A program made the position numbers and the translations under genes. Shown here one piece after another: positions 26,660-35,723 of a DNA stretch of 64,000 nucleotides. A model generated the notes under the pieces. The model searched no databases. It was not told the origin of the DNA and was given only the letters and a program-made list of their open reading frames with translations. The DNA comes from Bacteroidota bacterium (GTDB lineage Bacteria > Bacteroidota > Bacteroidia > Chitinophagales > Chitinophagaceae). The stretch's first letter is position 1. Each line of letters starts with the position of its first letter. The stretch is from the NCBI GenBank assembly GCA_016868855.1, contig VGFP01000001.1, positions 186,001-250,000 of the forward strand, in the 5' to 3' direction.

Positions 26660-27187
26660 TTAAATGCTTGAGGACGAATTGTTAACATGCCATTTGTTCT
26701 GCGTTTTCATCACTTTTTCAATGACATCACGCACTGCTCCGTCACCGCCTTTTCGCAAAGAAATAAAATCAGCTTTTTCTTTTATTTCTGTCACAGCATC
26801 AGCTGGACACGTTTTGAGTCCGCATACACTGAACGCATCCAAGTCAGGTAAATCATCTCCCATGAACAAGACCTGATTCATTTCTAATTGATGCAGTGCC
26901 ATCAGCTCCCTCAGTTTTTCTGATTTCATTTTTACTCTTTGAAAAAAACTGTTGACACCCAGGTATTTCAATCTTTTCTCTACAGGAACTGAAAATGAAC
27001 CCGTGAGAACAGCCACATGAAATCCCTCTTGAACAGCCATTTGAATAGCGAGTCCATCTTTGATATCCATTTCCCTCAACCATTGTTCATCTTGTTGGAT
27101 CAGCAATTTTCCATTGGTAAGTACCCCGTCAAGGTCAAATGCCAGCAATTTGATCTTGGAAAATCTGACAAGCAAATGTTCATCCAT
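26660..27187 (-). CDS. kdsC: KdsC-like HAD phosphatase (KDO 8-phosphate phosphatase)
   Basis: KdsC removes phosphate from KDO-8-phosphate on the way to lipopolysaccharide inner core. The 175-residue, capless HAD protein has motif I as FDLDGVLTNG (residues 17-26), motif II as LTGSFS near residue 60, and motif III/IV as FMGDDLPDLDAFS near 107-119. Size and motifs match the C0-type KdsC tetramer. Related capless phosphatases acting on other sugar acids (for example NeuA-linked types) cannot be excluded. It is the first gene of the kdsC-ubiA-maf unit. Confidence 0.88.
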   Translation of the reverse strand: MDEHLLVRFSKIKLLAFDLDGVLTNGKLLIQQDEQWLREMDIKDGLAIQMAVQEGFHVAVLTGSFSVPVEKRLKYLGVNSFFQRVKMKSEKLRELMALHQLEMNQVLFMGDDLPDLDAFSVCGLKTCPADAVTEIKEKADFISLRKGGDGAVRDVIEKVMKTQNKWHVNNSSSSI

Positions 27188-27446
27188 CCATCAAAATTAA
27201 TCTTTCGGTTTGATTAAAGAAGATCAGTTTCCCTTAAGGAATTATTGCGTTTTATTTCAGAAAATAATTTTGAAAAAAATAAAAAGAATACAAATGCTTC
27301 AAATTGAATATTGATTTTCAGGTGATTATACACATGAATTGCAAAGAAAAAACTTCCGATTTTATCTGATTTAACATATTCATCGAACGACGCTTGCACC
27401 AAAAATCATTCGCTTTACCTTATTATTGCATCGATTTGAGGAAATT
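27188..27446. other. AT-rich divergent intergenic region between kdsC and topA
   Basis: This is the longest non-coding stretch in the window. It is AT-rich with several A-runs and no convincing coding potential, hairpin or repeat. TATTATTG at 27422-27429 is a one-mismatch version of TAnnTTTG and may be the topA promoter, 17 bases before its ATG. A similar TATTATTG occurs ahead of csaA. Confidence 0.4.
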
Positions 27447-29792
27447 ATGGCAAAAAAATTACTGATAGTTGAGTCCCCTGCGAAAGCAAAAACCATTGAG
27501 AAGATCCTGGGCAGCGATTTTGAAGTCAAAAGCTGTTATGGTCATATACGTGACTTGGAAAAGAGTGAAATGGGTATAGATGTGAAGAAAGGTTTTAAAC
27601 CACGATACATTGTACCGGAAGAGAAGGAGAAAGTGGTGAAAGAATTAAAGCAATTGGCGAAAAAATCAGAAGAAGTATGGTTGGCGACGGATGAGGACCG
27701 TGAGGGTGAGGCCATCAGCTGGCATCTTTGTGAGGTACTCGGACTAGATCCATCCTCAACCAAAAGAATTGTTTTTCATGAGATTACCAAACCTGCTATC
27801 AAATCTGCCGTAGAGAAACCTAGGACAGTCAATATGAACCTGGTCAATGCGCAGCAAGCAAGAAGAATATTAGATAGAATTGTTGGATTTGAGCTCTCTC
27901 CTATTTTATGGAGAAAAATGAGCATGAAAAACAATCTGTCAGCGGGAAGGGTTCAAAGTGTTGCTGTGAAAATTCTGGTGGAAAGGGAAAGAGCCATCAA
28001 TGCATTTGTACCAGTCAGTCACTTCAAAGTAGAAGCTTCATTCAAGGCAAAGGACATCAACGGTAAACCAGTTGTTTTCAAGGCTGAAGGATCCAAGAAA
28101 AATAATGAACAGGATGCACAAAAATTTCTGGAAGGATGCGTTCAGGCATCATTTAAAGTAGATGATATCCAGAAAAAACCATCCAAAAAATCACCTGCTG
28201 CACCTTTTACCACTTCCACTCTGCAACAAGAAGCGAGCAGAAAATTGGGATATGGTGTGAGCAAAACCATGTTGATTGCACAAAAATTATATGAAGCAGG
28301 ACATATCACCTACATGAGAACAGACAGTGTGAGTCTCAGTGAGACTGCCATGCAGGACATATCCAATCAAATCACCAGTTCATACGGGAAGGATTTTCTT
28401 CAAACCAGAAAGTTCAAAAACAAAAACGAATCGGCACAGGAAGCACACGAAGCAATTCGTCCCACCTATATGGACAAAACATCTGTGGATATTGCAGATG
28501 GTCAACGCTTGTATGACTTGATTTGGAAAAGAACGATGGCCAGTCAGATGGCTGACGCTGAATTGGAAAAAACTATTGCAGATATTTCCATTTCTACACA
28601 ACAGGAAAAACTCAAAGCCGAAGGTGAGGTCATGAAGTTCGAGGGATTCTTAAAAGTATACAACGAAAGCAAGGATGAAGAGGATGAGAATGAGGAGGAA
28701 AATGTAGAAGGGATGTTGCCTCCACTTGAAGTCGGACAATCTCTCGATCTGCAGCAGTTGACTGCCACAGAAAGATACAGTCGCCCACAACCCAGGTATA
28801 CTGAGGCTTCTTTGGTAAAAAAGCTCGAAGAGCTCGGCATTGGTCGTCCGTCTACCTATGCACCCACCATCTCCACCATTTTGAAAAGAGGTTATGTTGA
28901 AAAACGAGAGAAAGAAGGTGCAAAAAGAGATTTCAGGGTACTTACACTTGAAAAAGGAAAAATCAATAGAATCGTTGATCAGGAAAATACAGGCGCAGAA
29001 AAAGGGAAATTATTTCCTACCGACCTTGGATCGGTTGTAACTGATTTTCTATCTCAATATTTCCATCACGTAATGGATTACGGATTCACTGCAAAAATTG
29101 AAAATGAATTTGACGAGATAGCTGAAGGTGATCAGGACTGGAGCAAGATGCTGAAAGACTTCTACTCTGCATTCAAAAAAGATGTCGATCATACCATGGA
29201 AAAAGCAGATCGCATCAGTGGTGAAAGAGAGTTGGGAAATGATCCTATTTCAGGAAAAAGAGTCATCGCCAGAATGGGTAGATATGGCCCAATGGTACAA
29301 ATGGGCGAAACAACAGTAGAAGAAAAACCAAAGTTTGCCAAACTTAGAGCCGATCAAAGCATTGAAACCATTCAACTGAACGATGCGCTGGAGCTTTTCA
29401 AACTACCCCGTATACTGGGCTCATTTGAAGACAATGAAGTGCAGGTCAACATTGGAAGATTTGGACCATACATCGCTCACGATAAAAAGTTTTATTCGCT
29501 TTCCAAAGAGTATGCTCCGTATGAGATCTCACTTGAAACTGCCATACCCATCATCGAAGAAAAAAGAAAGGCGAAAGATGAACGCACCATCAAAGTATTT
29601 GAAAAAGAAAAAATTCAATTGCTCAAAGGACCATATGGTCCATATATAAAAAAAGGACTCCGCAATTTCCCCATTCCAAAGGAAAAACAGGAAGAAGCCA
29701 AAGACCTAAATATTGAAGAGGTCCAAGCCATGATTGAACATGCCATTGCCAATCCCTCCAGAGGTAAACGCAAAGCAAAAAAGAAATCATAA
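27447..29792 (+). CDS. topA: DNA topoisomerase I
   Basis: TopA relaxes negative supercoils by single-strand passage. With the ATG at 27447 the protein is 781 residues. It has the Toprim domain (KLLIVESPAKAKTIEKILG, then ATDEDREGEAISWHL), an NLSAGRVQSVAVKILVERE block, the active-site tyrosine in ITYMRTDSVSLSE, and EAHEAIRPT. There are no C4 zinc fingers. Instead the C-terminus has repeated Gly-Tyr/Phe-Gly-Pro units (RYGPMVQMG, RFGPYIAH, PYGPYIKKG) and ends in a lysine-rich tail. The upstream in-frame ATG at 27426 is less likely because MAKKLLIVESPAKAK is the standard family start. The next gene starts four bases after its stop. Confidence 0.98.
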   Translation: MAKKLLIVESPAKAKTIEKILGSDFEVKSCYGHIRDLEKSEMGIDVKKGFKPRYIVPEEKEKVVKELKQLAKKSEEVWLATDEDREGEAISWHLCEVLGLDPSSTKRIVFHEITKPAIKSAVEKPRTVNMNLVNAQQARRILDRIVGFELSPILWRKMSMKNNLSAGRVQSVAVKILVERERAINAFVPVSHFKVEASFKAKDINGKPVVFKAEGSKKNNEQDAQKFLEGCVQASFKVDDIQKKPSKKSPAAPFTTSTLQQEASRKLGYGVSKTMLIAQKLYEAGHITYMRTDSVSLSETAMQDISNQITSSYGKDFLQTRKFKNKNESAQEAHEAIRPTYMDKTSVDIADGQRLYDLIWKRTMASQMADAELEKTIADISISTQQEKLKAEGEVMKFEGFLKVYNESKDEEDENEEENVEGMLPPLEVGQSLDLQQLTATERYSRPQPRYTEASLVKKLEELGIGRPSTYAPTISTILKRGYVEKREKEGAKRDFRVLTLEKGKINRIVDQENTGAEKGKLFPTDLGSVVTDFLSQYFHHVMDYGFTAKIENEFDEIAEGDQDWSKMLKDFYSAFKKDVDHTMEKADRISGERELGNDPISGKRVIARMGRYGPMVQMGETTVEEKPKFAKLRADQSIETIQLNDALELFKLPRILGSFEDNEVQVNIGRFGPYIAHDKKFYSLSKEYAPYEISLETAIPIIEEKRKAKDERTIKVFEKEKIQLLKGPYGPYIKKGLRNFPIPKEKQEEAKDLNIEEVQAMIEHAIANPSRGKRKAKKKS

Positions 29793-29796
29793 ACCG

Positions 29797-30666
29797 ATGT
29801 CGATGATGGCTAACAGTGAGTTATCTGCATTGTTGAACCTGATTGAAGATCCGGATGAAGACGTTTTTCATTCCATAACTGAACGATTCATTGGAATGGG
29901 ACAAGAAATCATTCCCATTTTGGAAGATCACCAACACAGCACACATGATGAAGAACTGATCAAAAAAACCAACTACATCATTGATCTTGTTTCACTTTCG
30001 GTATTGACAAATGAATTAATGGAATGGAAGCAAACAGAGGATCAGTCCGCCATTGAAGCCTCATTGATCATCTCGAAATTTCTGAACAAATCATTCGATC
30101 AGGAAAATACTTTCTTTGAAATAGAAAAAATCAGAAGAAGCATCTGGCTGGAATTGAATGACTATCTGACTCCACTCGAGGAAGTAAACATCATCAATAA
30201 AATCGTCTTTGGGTATTACAAGTTCAAAGGCATTGAAACCAATTACAGCAAGTCAAAAGATTTTGATTTGAGCATGCTCATCAGCGAAAAACAAGCCAAT
30301 ACTTTCCCCATTGCTGCGCTTTATCTGTTGATTTCTGAAATGCTCGGACTTGGATTGAAACCTGTTGACGTTCCTCGTCAAAATCTCTTGTGCTACTATG
30401 AAGATGAACCCCTGTTTGCAGAACAAAGTTCATCAATTCTGTTTTTCATTGATCCTCTGAATGGGCAAATATATACCCACAAAGACATTGAAAACTATCT
30501 TAAAAAAATCAATTACGTCCCCCATCCTCTCCAAATCCCAGCCGTATCGAATGTCCGTTTTGTACAAAACTGGCTGAGTGAATTGACAAAAGTTGAGAAA
30601 GAGTCAGCACGTGACCATTTGTATAAGGGCATAAAGGATTTGATTGAAAAGCTCGATGATTTCTAG
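29797..30666 (+). CDS. SirB1 / transglutaminase-like family protein
   Basis: The 289-residue protein resembles the SirB1 N-terminal (transglutaminase-like) family. A helical N-terminus holds an ALLNLIEDPDEDVFHSI repeat-like segment. The core YYKFKGIETNYSKSKDFDLS and TFPIAALYLLISEMLGL, followed by KPVDVPRQNLLCYY, matches the SirB1 core, where LG(L)...P..FL..Y is conserved. The transglutaminase Cys is not apparent, so enzymatic activity is doubtful. Function is unknown. The ATG at 29797 follows the topA stop by four bases, so the two are probably cotranscribed. Confidence 0.75.
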   Translation: MSMMANSELSALLNLIEDPDEDVFHSITERFIGMGQEIIPILEDHQHSTHDEELIKKTNYIIDLVSLSVLTNELMEWKQTEDQSAIEASLIISKFLNKSFDQENTFFEIEKIRRSIWLELNDYLTPLEEVNIINKIVFGYYKFKGIETNYSKSKDFDLSMLISEKQANTFPIAALYLLISEMLGLGLKPVDVPRQNLLCYYEDEPLFAEQSSSILFFIDPLNGQIYTHKDIENYLKKINYVPHPLQIPAVSNVRFVQNWLSELTKVEKESARDHLYKGIKDLIEKLDDF

Positions 30667-30711
30667 GCAGCAAGTCCAGGTATTATTGTAAATTGTTGTA
30701 AATAGAAATCC

Positions 30712-31041
30712 ATGATTACATGGGATGATTTTACAAAAATTGACATCCGGGCTGGCACCATCATCAATGCCCAGCCATTCGAAAAAGCAAAGAAACCTGC
30801 CTTTCAACTTGAAATCGATTTTGGTCCGCTGGGTATCAAAAAATCATCTGCTCAAATCACTTTTCACTATTCAGCCGATGAATTGATAGGGCGACAAATC
30901 ATCGCGGTCATTAACTTCCCTCCCAAGCAAATTGCCAATTTTTTCAGTGAATGCCTGGTTTTGGGTGTATACGACAACCAGGATCAGGTCGTCTTGCTGC
31001 ATCCCTCCCATAGTATAGAAAATGGTTCCAAAGTTGGATAA
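30712..31041 (+). CDS. csaA: CsaA-like tRNA-binding-domain protein
   Basis: CsaA is a small homodimeric OB-fold protein with export-related chaperone activity in Bacillus and a tRNA-binding fold. The 109-residue protein shows DDFTKIDIRAGTIINAQPFE, LEIDFGPLGIKKSSAQIT, VINFPPKQIANFFSECLVLG and ends SIENGSKVG, the conserved path of the family. It overlaps the start of ogt by 20 bases, suggesting translational coupling. Confidence 0.92.
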   Translation: MITWDDFTKIDIRAGTIINAQPFEKAKKPAFQLEIDFGPLGIKKSSAQITFHYSADELIGRQIIAVINFPPKQIANFFSECLVLGVYDNQDQVVLLHPSHSIENGSKVG

Positions 31042-31516
31042 TCAACTGTACATAGCATATGTAGAAACACCGTTGGGTTCAATCAAATTGACCTACAACC
31101 AAACGAGTGTTATATCATTATATTTCGAAAAAAATACTTTAGATAAGCATCATAAATATATTATCAATCAAATATTTAAAGATTTTGAAAAACAACTTTC
31201 TCTTTATTTTAAAAGTAAGTTGAAATCGTTTGATTTGCCGGTTTCGCCTCAGGGGACTGACTTTCAGCTAACAGTTTGGAGGGCATTGCAGCAAATCCCA
31301 TTTGGAGAAGTCATCAGCTACAGCCATTTTGCAGTTAGGTTGGGTGGTAAAGAGAAAACCCGGGCAGTGGCAACTGCCATTGCCAATAATCCAATTTTGA
31401 TACTGATTCCCTGTCACAGAGTGATTGGAGCCGACGGGGGATTGACTGGATTTTCAGGTGGGATAGAAAGAAAAAAGGCTTTATTGGAGCTAGAGAGAAA
31501 TAGAATAGATTTTTAG
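31022..31516 (+). CDS. ogt: Methylated-DNA--protein-cysteine methyltransferase
   Basis: The protein removes methyl groups from O6-methylguanine by transferring them to its own cysteine. The 164-residue protein has the helix-turn-helix region VWRALQQIPFGEVISYSHFA, the Asn hinge VATAIANNPI and the active site IPCHRVIGADGGLTGFSGG. The N-terminal subdomain is short, as in Ogt rather than Ada. The ATG at 31022 lies inside csaA (20-base overlap). Confidence 0.95.
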   Translation: MVPKLDNQLYIAYVETPLGSIKLTYNQTSVISLYFEKNTLDKHHKYIINQIFKDFEKQLSLYFKSKLKSFDLPVSPQGTDFQLTVWRALQQIPFGEVISYSHFAVRLGGKEKTRAVATAIANNPILILIPCHRVIGADGGLTGFSGGIERKKALLELERNRIDF

Positions 31517-31596
31517 GTCACTTACCGAAGGAAAACATGCGTAAAATCATCAAATTCAGCGTGTTTTGCATTCAAATACAACCTATTTTCGTCCGT

Positions 31597-32637
31597 ATGA
31601 AACAAATAACCATTCTAACAGCCTCTGTACTTCTTTTGCTTGTTTCTTGTGGGGATAAAAAACCCGCTCAAAAGCCAAATGATTCTGGAAAAGCGGCAGC
31701 ACTCTCTGTGGATGTCAAAATTGTGGCAAGGGATACCGTTGCAGAGTCCATTGAAGTGGCAGGAAATATCCTCCCTTTTGAATTGACTGAAATTCGTCCA
31801 GAGATTTCAGGCAGGATCATCAGCCTAAATTTCAAAGAGGGATCTACTGTACAGAAAAATACCCTGTTGGTGAAATTGTTTGACGGCGATTTACAAGCAC
31901 AATTGAAAAAACTACAGGTGCAACAGCAAATAGCCGACAAGACCGAAGAGCGTCAGAGGGAATTGTTGAAAATCAATGGCATCAGTCAGCAGGACTATGA
32001 TTTGAGTCTGCTTCAACTAAACAATATCAAAGCTGACATCGAATTACTCAAAGTGAATATCGCCAAGACTGAAATCAAGGCGCCATATACTGGAAGAATC
32101 GGACTTCGTAATATATCTCTTGGTGCATTTGTGAGTCCCTCGAACATCATCACCTCCATCAGCCAGGTTGATCAGAAAAAAATAAGCTTCAGCATACCAG
32201 AACGCTACAGCAATCAAGTCAAGCCCGGCATGAAAATCAATTTCGGCATTGAGGGTAAAGACGAGGATTATACTGCTTCAGTGCTTGCATCTGAAAGCGT
32301 GATTGAATCGCAAACCAGAAATTTAAAAATTGTTGCCACCATCAATGATGGCAAGAACGAATTGGTTCCAGGAACTTTTGCCAAGGTCAGTTTAACATTG
32401 GGAGAAAATACGAATGCCGTATCGGTTCCTTCACAATGCGTGGTTCCGAGCGCAAGATCCAAACAGGTTGTTTTATTCAAAAATGGTGAACCTGTATTTG
32501 TGAATGTCAAGACTGGCATCAGGGGTGCCGACAATGTGCAAATCACAGAAGGCGTTCAACCGGGTGATACGGTTATTGTAACCGGACTTCTTTTCATCAG
32601 AAAAGATTCAAAATTGAAATTGGGTAAGATTCAATAG
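31597..32637 (+). CDS. RND efflux periplasmic adaptor lipoprotein
   Basis: Adaptor (membrane fusion) protein linking the inner-membrane pump to TolC. With the ATG at 31597 it has a lipoprotein signal, MKQITILTASVLLLLVSC, with the lipobox Cys at residue 18. The lipoyl half-motifs flank a short alpha-hairpin (residues about 80-150), with GRIISLNFKEGSTVQKNTLL and IKAPYTGRIGLRNISLGAFV in the classic order. Beta-barrel and membrane-proximal domains follow. The earlier in-frame ATG at 31537 would hide the signal peptide. It is first in an adaptor-pump-TolC operon. Confidence 0.92.
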   Translation: MKQITILTASVLLLLVSCGDKKPAQKPNDSGKAAALSVDVKIVARDTVAESIEVAGNILPFELTEIRPEISGRIISLNFKEGSTVQKNTLLVKLFDGDLQAQLKKLQVQQQIADKTEERQRELLKINGISQQDYDLSLLQLNNIKADIELLKVNIAKTEIKAPYTGRIGLRNISLGAFVSPSNIITSISQVDQKKISFSIPERYSNQVKPGMKINFGIEGKDEDYTASVLASESVIESQTRNLKIVATINDGKNELVPGTFAKVSLTLGENTNAVSVPSQCVVPSARSKQVVLFKNGEPVFVNVKTGIRGADNVQITEGVQPGDTVIVTGLLFIRKDSKLKLGKIQ

Positions 32638-32657
32638 TCAGATTCAAAACTTACAGA

Positions 32658-35600
32658 ATGAACCTTTCAGAACTCAGTATTAAGCGACCCGTTTTTGCGG
32701 TAGTTTGCAGCATAGTCATCATCATCTTTGGGATCATGGGATACAGTTTTCTGGGCGTCAGAGAATATCCTGCTATCGATCCTCCCATTGTCAATGTGAG
32801 ATGCAGCTATGTGGGCGCCAACGCAGAAATCATCGAACAGCAGGTTACGGAAGTCCTGGAGAAAGCAGTCAATGGTGTACAGGGTGTAAAAAATATAACA
32901 TCTTCCAGTTCACAAGGAAGCAGCAATATTACGGTTGAATTTGAGTTGGGAGTTGATCTGGAACGTGCTGCCAATGATGTAAGAGAAAAAGTTTCACAGG
33001 TCAGTGGACAATTGCCACAGGATTTGGATGCGCCACCAGTGGTTGCCAAGCAGGACTCTGATGCAGAGCCCATCGTGTTCATGCAGATGCAAAGCAACAA
33101 AAGAACCCTTCTTGAAATTTCTGATCTCGCAGAAAATATTGTGCAGGAAAGATTGCAAACCATCTCCGGTGTGAGTGGGGTAAACATTTTCGGTCAGCGT
33201 CCCGCAATGCGCATATGGTTCGATCCAGTAAAATTATCTGCATACAGATTGACCATCAGCGATGTTAAAACTGCATTGGACAGAGAAAATATTGAACTGC
33301 CGGGCGGAAAAGTACGTGGAAATGTAACTGAGCTGACAGTAAAAGCATATGGAAAATTAACAACAGAAGAAGATTTCAACAACCTCATCATCCGTCAGAC
33401 AGAAGGAAATATCATCCGACTCAAAGACATTGGTTACGCCATTATTGGTCCGGAAAACGAAGAATCCTCCACACGTAAAAACAATGTAAGATCTGTCAAC
33501 ATGGCCGTGGTAGCCCAACCAGGATCCAATCAGGTTGAAATTGCTGATGAGATTTACAAACGGATTGAACAGATCAAAAAAGATCTTCCAAAAGATATCA
33601 TTTTAGAAATTGGATTCGACAGAACATTGTTTGTCAGAAAAGCCATCAAGGAAGTTCAGGAAACCCTCTTGATTGCTATTGGACTTGTTGTTTTGATCAT
33701 CTATCTCTTTTTCAGGGAATGGGCGATCGCCCTCCGTCCACTGATTGATATCCCAGTTGCATTGGTAGGTGCTTTCTTTATTATGTATGTGGCAGGTTTC
33801 TCCATCAATGTGCTCACACTGCTTTCATTGGTATTGGCAACCGGACTCGTGGTGGATGACGGAATTGTCGTCACGGAAAATATTTTCAAAAAGATTGAAC
33901 AAGGAATGGATAAATACACGGCTGCCAAAGAAGGATCCAAGGAAATCTTCTTTGCCGTTGTTTCAACATCCCTTACACTCGCCATTGTTTTTCTTCCCAT
34001 CATTTTCTTACAGGGATTTGTAGGAAGACTCTTCAGGGAATTTGGTATTGTCGTTGCAGGAGCTGTATTGATATCAGCTTTTGTCTCACTTTCACTTACT
34101 CCGGTATTGAATATTTATCTGACAAAGAAAAATGTGCATGATCACTCTTGGTTTTATAAAAAAACCGAGCCATTTTTTACAGGAATGGAGCAGTTGTATA
34201 AAAACATGCTGCATGCCTTTATGGGAAAGAGATGGATTGCTTTTGTTATCGTTGCGCTCTGTGTTGGTGCCATCTATTTTGTAGGAAAGAATTTACCGTC
34301 TGAGCTCGCCCCCATGGAAGATCGGAATCGCCTAAGGATGAGCATAACGGGTCCTGAGGGAACAGATTTTGATTACATGGAGAGAGCCGTTTATGATATT
34401 ACACAAAAAGTAATGGACTCTGTTCCAGAGCGTTTTGTAGTATTGTCTTTTGCACCCAATGGTTTCAGTGGTTCAGGTGCTGCCAACAATGCCAATGTGA
34501 GCATTGGACTCATTGATGCCAATGAAAGAAAGCGGAGCCAAAATGATATCGCGCAAAACCTCAATAAAATTTTCAGAGACCAAACAGATCTCAGAATTTT
34601 TGTTACACAGGAGCAAACGATTTCTGTGGGTCAAGGAGGAAGAGGCGCATTGCCTGTACAGTTTGTTTTGCAGAATTTAAATTTCGATAAGCTGAAAGAA
34701 AAGGTTCCGCAGTTCATGGATGAAGTGGCAAAGAGTCCGGTTTTTCAGGGCAATGATGTGAATCTGAAGTTCAATAAACCGGAAATTCAAATCACCATCG
34801 ATCGTTTGAAAGCAAGTGAGCTAGGTATATCCATCTTGGATATCTCCAATACGTTGCAATTGGCATTGAGCGGAAGAAGATTTGGCTATTTCCTCAGGAA
34901 CGGAAAACAATACCAAGTCATTGGTCAAGTTGACAGAAAAGACAGAGACGCTCCGGTCGATTTGAAATCTTTTTACTTGAGAAGTAGAAATGGTGAACTT
35001 GTTCAGCTGGACAATCTTGTAAAAATCAACGAGTCTGCTACCCCACCCTCCATATATCATTTCAATCGATTGAAGAGTGCCATTGTTTCCGCCGGACTCG
35101 CACCAGGCAAAACATTGGGAGATGGCATCAAAGAAATGAAAAGAATTGGAGGAGTGGTTTTGGATGAATCATTCACTACCAGTCTCAGTGGTTCATCAAG
35201 AGATTTTGCTGAAAGTTCATCCAATACACAAACTGCGTTCCTGCTGGCCTTGGTCCTGATCTTTTTAATTCTCGCTGCTCAGTTTGAAAGCTTTGTTGAT
35301 CCCTTTATCATCATGATCACAGTACCTCTTGCGTTGGCAGGTGCGGTTATCAGTCTTTCCATATTTGGACAGTCACTCAATATATTTTCCCAAATTGGAA
35401 TCATCATGCTGATCGGTTTGGTGACCAAGAACGGAATATTAATTGTTGAATTTGCCAATCAAAAAAGAGAGGCAGGAGTACCGAAACTGCAGGCAGTGTT
35501 GGAAGCATCGGTAGCAAGATTGAGGCCGATCCTCATGACCACGCTAGCTACCGTACTCGGCGCTCTTCCTATTGCAATGGCATTGGGGGCTGCCGGGAAA

Positions 35601-35723
35601 AGCAGGATTCCGCTGGGAATAGTAATCATAGGTGGACTCCTATTTTCACTGATCCTCACCCTATTTGTAGTGCCCGCTTTGTATACTTGTATATCAAAGA
35701 AAAAATCGACCCATGCACAGTAG
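32658..35723 (+). CDS. RND multidrug efflux pump (HAE1 family)
   Basis: AcrB-like proton-driven inner-membrane pump, 1021 residues. It starts MNLSELSIKRPVFAVVCSIV, followed by GYSFLGVREYPAIDPPIVNV, both typical of HAE1 pumps. Two large periplasmic loops separate two sets of helices. The proton-relay Asp pair is visible in LVLATGLVVDDGIVVTENIF (helix 4), and a Lys in GLVTKNGILIVEFAN matches helix 10. It starts 20 bases after the adaptor stop and overlaps the TolC gene by 11 bases. Substrates cannot be predicted. Confidence 0.96.
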   Translation: MNLSELSIKRPVFAVVCSIVIIIFGIMGYSFLGVREYPAIDPPIVNVRCSYVGANAEIIEQQVTEVLEKAVNGVQGVKNITSSSSQGSSNITVEFELGVDLERAANDVREKVSQVSGQLPQDLDAPPVVAKQDSDAEPIVFMQMQSNKRTLLEISDLAENIVQERLQTISGVSGVNIFGQRPAMRIWFDPVKLSAYRLTISDVKTALDRENIELPGGKVRGNVTELTVKAYGKLTTEEDFNNLIIRQTEGNIIRLKDIGYAIIGPENEESSTRKNNVRSVNMAVVAQPGSNQVEIADEIYKRIEQIKKDLPKDIILEIGFDRTLFVRKAIKEVQETLLIAIGLVVLIIYLFFREWAIALRPLIDIPVALVGAFFIMYVAGFSINVLTLLSLVLATGLVVDDGIVVTENIFKKIEQGMDKYTAAKEGSKEIFFAVVSTSLTLAIVFLPIIFLQGFVGRLFREFGIVVAGAVLISAFVSLSLTPVLNIYLTKKNVHDHSWFYKKTEPFFTGMEQLYKNMLHAFMGKRWIAFVIVALCVGAIYFVGKNLPSELAPMEDRNRLRMSITGPEGTDFDYMERAVYDITQKVMDSVPERFVVLSFAPNGFSGSGAANNANVSIGLIDANERKRSQNDIAQNLNKIFRDQTDLRIFVTQEQTISVGQGGRGALPVQFVLQNLNFDKLKEKVPQFMDEVAKSPVFQGNDVNLKFNKPEIQITIDRLKASELGISILDISNTLQLALSGRRFGYFLRNGKQYQVIGQVDRKDRDAPVDLKSFYLRSRNGELVQLDNLVKINESATPPSIYHFNRLKSAIVSAGLAPGKTLGDGIKEMKRIGGVVLDESFTTSLSGSSRDFAESSSNTQTAFLLALVLIFLILAAQFESFVDPFIIMITVPLALAGAVISLSIFGQSLNIFSQIGIIMLIGLVTKNGILIVEFANQKREAGVPKLQAVLEASVARLRPILMTTLATVLGALPIAMALGAAGKSRIPLGIVIIGGLLFSLILTLFVVPALYTCISKKKSTHAQ

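Noticed and set aside
27214-27402. A 62-codon open frame in the kdsC-topA gap
   Set aside because: Its composition is that of AT-rich non-coding DNA, with no family resemblance or promoter; it is not supported as a gene.
28644-28700. Acidic low-complexity stretch in topA as a possible insertion
   Set aside because: It lies in a linker where related enzymes vary in length, and the frame and flanking motifs are intact.
32658-35723. RND operon as a recent acquisition
   Set aside because: Codon use and base composition look like the neighbours and no mobile genes flank it.
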